Below are positions 7,020 through 13,807 of a stretch of DNA of 13,807 nucleotides, one piece after another. The notes below the pieces were generated by a model. The model did no database searches. It saw only the letters and a program-made list of their open reading frames with translations, and was not told where the DNA came from. Position 1 is the first letter of the stretch; the number at the start of each line of letters is the position of its first letter. A program made the translations under genes and the position numbers. The DNA is from Bacilli bacterium (GTDB lineage Bacteria > Bacillota_I > Bacilli_A > RF39 > UBA660). The stretch lies in NCBI GenBank assembly GCA_900753645.1, contig CAADZW010000120.1, positions 1 through 13,807 on the forward strand, read 5' to 3'.

Positions 7020-7048
7020 AGTATACTATATTTATTTTTAATAGTCCA
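7020..7048 (-). promoter_or_regulatory. Promoter of nrnA-dnaD-nth
   Basis: TGGACT (-35, 7048-7043, 4 of 6) and TATACT (-10, 7025-7020, 5 of 6) are separated by 17 nt. Transcription would begin near 7012, leaving a leader of about 16 nt. It lies directly downstream of the ackA terminator. Confidence 0.55.
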
Positions 7049-7060
7049 TATCTTTTTTAT

Positions 7061-7096
7061 TTAAAAAGAAAATGTGTCTATTTTAGAATCACATTT
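7061..7096 (-). terminator. Terminator of the lysS-ackA operon
   Basis: On the minus strand, AAATGTG (7096-7090) pairs with CACATTT (7076-7070) around a 13-nt loop and is followed by the T-rich TTCTTTTT. The 5' arm contains the end of ackA including part of its TGA stop. The stem is modest (7 bp). Confidence 0.65.
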
Positions 7097-8270
7097 CAAT
7101 TAAATTGTAGGCATCTCTTGCAATCATTACTTCTTCATCAGTCGGAATGATATAACATGGAACACTTGAATCAGGAGTTGTTATTAACTGTTCTTGACCA
7201 CGAACGTTATTTTTTTCTTCATCTAATTTTATTCCTAAAACTTTAAGTTTATCGATAACTCCTTTTCTAACATTGATAGAATTCTCACCAATACCAGCTG
7301 TAAAAGCAATCGCATCAACACCTTCGAGTAATACATAGTATTTCGCTATATAATCGACTATTTTTTGGATAAACATCTGTTGCGCTAAAAGACATCTTTC
7401 ATTACCTTCTGTTATTCCATTTTCGATATCTCTTGAGTCGCTACTAACTCCGCTTATACCTAGTAAACCACTTTGTTTATTAATTACATTATCAATATCC
7501 TGATAGTTTATTCCTGTTTGTTTAATCATATAAGGAATAATGCTGACATCGATATCGCCACATCTAGTTCCCATGATAATTCCGGCATTAGGTGTAAATC
7601 CCATTGATGTATCAACACATTTACCATTTTTAACAGCTGTAATACTACCACCATTACCAATATGACATACGATAACTTTGCAATCTTTTTTATTTAAGAT
7701 TTCGCTTAATCTATTAGCTACATATTTATGACTAGTTCCATGAGCACCATATTTTCTAATTTTATATTTTGTATACCACTCATACGGTAAAGCATACAAA
7801 TAAGTTTTTAATTCCATTGTTTGATGAAAAGAAGTATCAAACACAGCTACTGCTAAAGCATTAGGAACAATTTCTTTAAACGCTTTAATACCAACTACAG
7901 CAGCTGGATTGTGAAGCGGCGCTAAAGCACTTAGATCTTGAATTATTTCTATTATTTTATCATCAATTATAACTGATTTATCAAATTGATCGGCCCCTTG
8001 AACAATTCTATGACCGATTCCTTTGATTTCATCTAAGGAACTAATGATTTTATTTTCAAATAGTTCATCAACCAATATTTTAACGGCTTGTTTATGGTCA
8101 GTTAAAATAGTTTCTTTCTTTATTTTTTCTCCATTTATTTTTATTGTATAAAAACTATTATCAATACCGATTCTTTCGAATACTCCAGATATTAAAACTT
8201 TTTCTTCTGGCATTTCATACATTTGAAATTTTAACGATGAACTACCGGCATTAACTGCTAATATTTTCAT
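7089..8270 (-). CDS. ackA: Acetate kinase
   Basis: AckA interconverts acetyl phosphate + ADP and acetate + ATP, the final ATP-yielding step of acetate fermentation. The 393-aa product has usual length and the ASKHA landmarks: N7 in VNAGSSSLKF, R88 in GHRIV, LAPLHNPA, D145 in VFDTSFHQT, HIGNGGSITAVKNG, R236 in MGTRCGD, FTAGIGENS and E380 in PTDEEVMIARD. The start at 8270 follows a perfect AGGAGG with 4-nt spacing; the longer frame would run into the upstream gene. Two oddities: the normally conserved YGFHGTSH reads YGAHGTSH (A176, the position of acetate-pocket F179 in Methanosarcina AckA), and the usual H after GHRVV is Q91. No pta is nearby. It is the last gene of the operon. Confidence 0.96.
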   Translation of the reverse strand: MKILAVNAGSSSLKFQMYEMPEEKVLISGVFERIGIDNSFYTIKINGEKIKKETILTDHKQAVKILVDELFENKIISSLDEIKGIGHRIVQGADQFDKSVIIDDKIIEIIQDLSALAPLHNPAAVVGIKAFKEIVPNALAVAVFDTSFHQTMELKTYLYALPYEWYTKYKIRKYGAHGTSHKYVANRLSEILNKKDCKVIVCHIGNGGSITAVKNGKCVDTSMGFTPNAGIIMGTRCGDIDVSIIPYMIKQTGINYQDIDNVINKQSGLLGISGVSSDSRDIENGITEGNERCLLAQQMFIQKIVDYIAKYYVLLEGVDAIAFTAGIGENSINVRKGVIDKLKVLGIKLDEEKNNVRGQEQLITTPDSSVPCYIIPTDEEVMIARDAYNLIEM

Positions 8271-8280
8271 GTTTCCTCCT

Positions 8281-8814
8281 TTAAATTTCATATTCAAAAA
8301 CTTCGCAGTTTTTAATTGTAATTTCACTTAATATACCATCTTTAGGTATCCCTTTAAAATAATAGTATAGTACTCGCATTATTCCACTATGAGTTACTAT
8401 TATTATGTTTTTATCCTGATAGGTCATTTTTAATTCTTCTATTAATTTAGCAACTCTATCGTAAAGTTGTCTTACACTTTCGGCCTTCTTATACTGAATA
8501 TTTTTATTATAGTTCCAATATTCAGCGAAATCAATCGAATCTCTAGGTTTACCTGTAAATTCACCGTGATCACGACCTAATAAACTATCAGAATAAATAA
8601 TTGGTATCTTGTTTTGACTAATTATTTCTGCTGTTTTTTTACATCTATCTAATGGTGAGCTAACAATTAAATCAATATTTTTATCTTTAAAATATTCACT
8701 AACTTGTTTTGCTTGGTTAATTCCTTTTTCTGTTAAAGATGTGTTTAATCTACCCACTAAACAGTTATTAGCATTTTCTATTGTTTCACCATGTCTTACA
8801 ACAAATAAATGCAT
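8281..8814 (-). CDS. Histidine phosphatase family protein (phosphoglycerate mutase-like)
   Basis: The 177-aa protein has the histidine phosphatase core: R7-H8-G9-E10 (H8 is the phosphorylated nucleophile), SSPLDR with R57, GEFTG with the acid/base candidate E85, and VTHSG with H142. The small size and GEFTG point to a broad phosphatase of the PhoE/CobC/GpmB type and away from a glycolytic cofactor-dependent mutase (~230-250 aa). The true substrate cannot be told from sequence. The start at 8814 is chosen because GGAG lies six nt upstream; ATG 8817 directly before it is the alternative. The start overlaps the stop of the preceding gene (TGATG), and the stop is followed at once by the ackA ribosome binding site, so it is clearly co-transcribed with both. 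Confidence 0.88.
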   Translation of the reverse strand: MHLFVVRHGETIENANNCLVGRLNTSLTEKGINQAKQVSEYFKDKNIDLIVSSPLDRCKKTAEIISQNKIPIIYSDSLLGRDHGEFTGKPRDSIDFAEYWNYNKNIQYKKAESVRQLYDRVAKLIEELKMTYQDKNIIIVTHSGIMRVLYYYFKGIPKDGILSEITIKNCEVFEYEI

Positions 8815-10172
8815 CATTCGCTCCAATCTACCATTCCACAAAATGGATTGTTAGAATCGTACCCATCTTGATTACCTAAGAAAGTATCCATTAGGAAAGC
8901 TAAAATTACGGGTATTAAGAACAATAACACTGCTGCTACTATCCTTGTTCCAAAACGCTTAAAAGCACTTTTCATCTCTTTATCAGCGTCACCACTAGCT
9001 ACTACTTTAACAAAGTCCAGTGTTCCTAAACCAACAGCTAAAATTGGTCCGGCAATTTTAATAATATCTAATATCCAAGTTAACTTGTATCGCATATCTT
9101 CAGATAATATTCCACAATTATCTGTATAATCGGCAAAAACATTGTTTTTGACACCTTCTTGATAAAAATTTTGAAATGAAATACATTCGTTCATTCTTAG
9201 CCTTAAATTATCCTGATGTGTTTTATAATTTGGATAATTTTCATACAGAATATTACAATATTCCACTATATTGCTTAAGCCTTGTTCGATATAATATTCA
9301 TTGTTAGCTAAACATTCATTACCTTGACATAAATTGTTGTTTACTTCAACATCGTTTAAAGTTGCATTTTCATTACCATTAATAGTCAATTTTAAATTAG
9401 AGAAATTCTTGTTGCCAATTACTAAAGGATTTTTCAAAGCACCTAATAAATTATAGTAATCTTTACCAATAATGAAAGAATGTTGAGCTTCTATTTGCTG
9501 ACCATCAGCATTTTGTTCGGGATCACTATCAGGTCGATTATCACCAACATCTTCTTCAGACCAGATAACACATGTTTTTGTTCCTATATCTGTACATGTA
9601 AAACCAAAATTAGGACATGATTTTAATAAATTACCATTATCATCTAAAAAATGAGAAACATCCGGTATACTATCTACAAAATAATCACCATGATTTTCTA
9701 TCCATACTTCAGTTCCATCGGTTATAAGCGTAATGTTATTCATATATTGACAACTCAAGACTTCTTTGTTTTCATCCTCATATATATTTTTATTATTGTT
9801 GTATGAATCTGTTATATCTATATGAAACATAGTTTTATTTAAATCGACAACAAAAGAATAATCATAGTATACAGTTCTACCAGAATTACTCATTGTATAA
9901 TAAAGTATTGCTGGACAACTTAATTTTGTATCCATAATAAAATTTGTAGAAACAACATCAAAACTTCTTATTGTAGTAGTATAATCGACAGAATTGTCTT
10001 GTATATCTACGTTAACATTTTTTCCATCCGAATAAGCTGTAAATACCAGTCCATCATACGTACATTGAACGCATGCATAAGGATTATCTTCACAATTAAT
10101 ATTAGAATCTTCAGCTTTGATGGTAATTGGGATGAGTAATAAAATTACTAAACAATAAAAGAATCGTTTCAT
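8814..10172 (-). CDS. Secreted Cys-rich protein with C-terminal two-helix (VirB2/TrbC-like) membrane hairpin, 452 aa
   Basis: I do not recognise a named family. The order is: signal peptide (1-20, MKRFFYCLVILLLIPITIKA), ectodomain (21-295) with Cys-bracketed stretches C37-T-Y...C86-P and C141-Q-Y...C186-P, an Asp/Glu/Gln-rich linker (about 206-230), a stalk (EYC 305-307, then MNECISFQNFY 327-337 and CGIL 353-356), TM1 (about 367-391), a basic loop (SGDADKEMKSAFKRFGTR), TM2 (411-432) and a short tail with C445. The loop charge suggests it is cytoplasmic and both flanks are outside. The hairpin has the size and layout of VirB2/TrbC-type pilin segments, but this is inference and no other secretion gene is present. 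It is a paralogue of the 606-aa gene upstream of lysS. It lies 8 nt after lysS with AAGGTG before the ATG. Confidence 0.85.
   Translation of the reverse strand: MKRFFYCLVILLLIPITIKAEDSNINCEDNPYACVQCTYDGLVFTAYSDGKNVNVDIQDNSVDYTTTIRSFDVVSTNFIMDTKLSCPAILYYTMSNSGRTVYYDYSFVVDLNKTMFHIDITDSYNNNKNIYEDENKEVLSCQYMNNITLITDGTEVWIENHGDYFVDSIPDVSHFLDDNGNLLKSCPNFGFTCTDIGTKTCVIWSEEDVGDNRPDSDPEQNADGQQIEAQHSFIIGKDYYNLLGALKNPLVIGNKNFSNLKLTINGNENATLNDVEVNNNLCQGNECLANNEYYIEQGLSNIVEYCNILYENYPNYKTHQDNLRLRMNECISFQNFYQEGVKNNVFADYTDNCGILSEDMRYKLTWILDIIKIAGPILAVGLGTLDFVKVVASGDADKEMKSAFKRFGTRIVAAVLLFLIPVILAFLMDTFLGNQDGYDSNNPFCGMVDWSE
8868..9086. repeat. Direct repeat copy 1: membrane-module coding region
   Basis: This 219-bp segment encodes residues 363-435 (KLTW to GNQ) of the 452-aa protein. 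It matches 11740-11958 in the same orientation. By eye I count 14 mismatches (about 94% identity), 13 of them silent. Confidence 0.9.
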
Positions 10173-10180
10173 AATACACC

Positions 10181-13502
<3,322 letters not shown>

Positions 13503-13506
<4 letters not shown>

Positions 13507-13807
13507 TTTATCTCCTCGATTCTTGTATCAGTAAAGCGATCTGCTATACCTCTTTTTTCCTTACTATATAATACCATAAAACCATTGATAATGACCATTA
13601 AAATTTGAAAAAATCCTAATAAATTTATCAAAATAAAATAAACACTATCACTAGTTAAATATAAGATTATAAACATAAATATCATGTAACCCAAACCATT
13701 GATAATAACTGCTCGCCCCACCAAATCATCCATTCTAAGTGGCTTATCTTTACTTATCTTTATTTTTAACAATTTTTGACCAAGTGTTTGACCATTACTT
13801 ATATTAG
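13503..13807 (-). CDS. RDD-family membrane protein, N-terminus cut by right edge
   Basis: The frame is open to the window edge and 100 residues plus the stop are visible. It begins NGQTLGQKLLKIKIS, the GQTxGxKLLxIKV-like loop of RDD proteins. Two hydrophobic segments follow (roughly VIINGLGYMIFMFIILYL, and VYFILINLLGFFQILMVIING into FMVLY), and then KEKRGIADRFTDTRI, the conserved cytoplasmic end (RG-x-x-D). RDD proteins are small polytopic membrane proteins; roles such as ion antiport are known for only a few, so no substrate is proposed. An ATG-like start at 13772 would in fact be TTG inside the domain, so the real start lies outside. It overlaps the next gene by ATGA, making it the first visible gene of the operon. 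Confidence 0.8.

Noticed and set aside
8271..8327. N-terminal extension of acetate kinase to 8327.
   Set aside because: It overlaps the end of the phosphatase gene, and the perfect AGGAGG lies just before the ATG at 8270, which gives the canonical N-terminus.

Overview
The window is an AT-rich chromosomal segment of a low-GC Gram-positive bacterium. It is probably an uncultured member of the Bacilli (RF39/Erysipelotrichia-like or a Mollicutes relative). Evidence for this: the gpsB-rnpB / recU-ponA / nth / dnaD neighbourhood matches the Bacillus subtilis arrangement, the RNase P RNA is type B-like, and Shine-Dalgarno sites are AGGAGG-type. TGA is used as a stop (ackA and the 452-aa surface gene end on it at sensible lengths), so the code is standard and not mycoplasmal. 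No insertion sequence, phage gene, tRNA or CRISPR array was seen.

Layout. (1) Bases 1-1220, minus strand: a RodZ-like helix-turn-helix membrane protein cut by the left edge, the RNase P RNA gene, gpsB with its own promoter, and a possible 30-aa ORF. (2) 1305-4817, plus strand: a promoter, recU (Holliday junction resolvase) and ponA (class A penicillin-binding protein), ending in a bidirectional hairpin terminator. (3) 4803-7048, minus strand: an nrnA-dnaD-nth operon (nanoRNA/pAp phosphatase, replication initiation protein, endonuclease III) with its own promoter. (4) 7061-13807, minus strand: a tightly packed operon reading RDD-family membrane protein (cut by the right edge), a 606-aa secreted/membrane protein, lysS, a 452-aa secreted/membrane protein, a histidine phosphatase and ackA, closed by a hairpin terminator that overlaps the ackA stop.

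How the genes work together. The left half is a DNA-repair and cell-wall/division block. GpsB normally docks on the cytoplasmic tail of the PBP1-type synthase, and the ponA tail here has a plausible docking motif. The most unusual part is the right half. Two paralogous proteins flank lysS. Each has a signal peptide, a Cys-rich ectodomain, a conserved Cys-containing stalk and a two-helix membrane hairpin resembling VirB2/TrbC-type pilins. The membrane module is almost identical between them (one residue in 73) although the DNA has 14 differences, and the ectodomains have diverged strongly. I do not recognise these as a named family and consider them the best candidate for an undescribed surface system.
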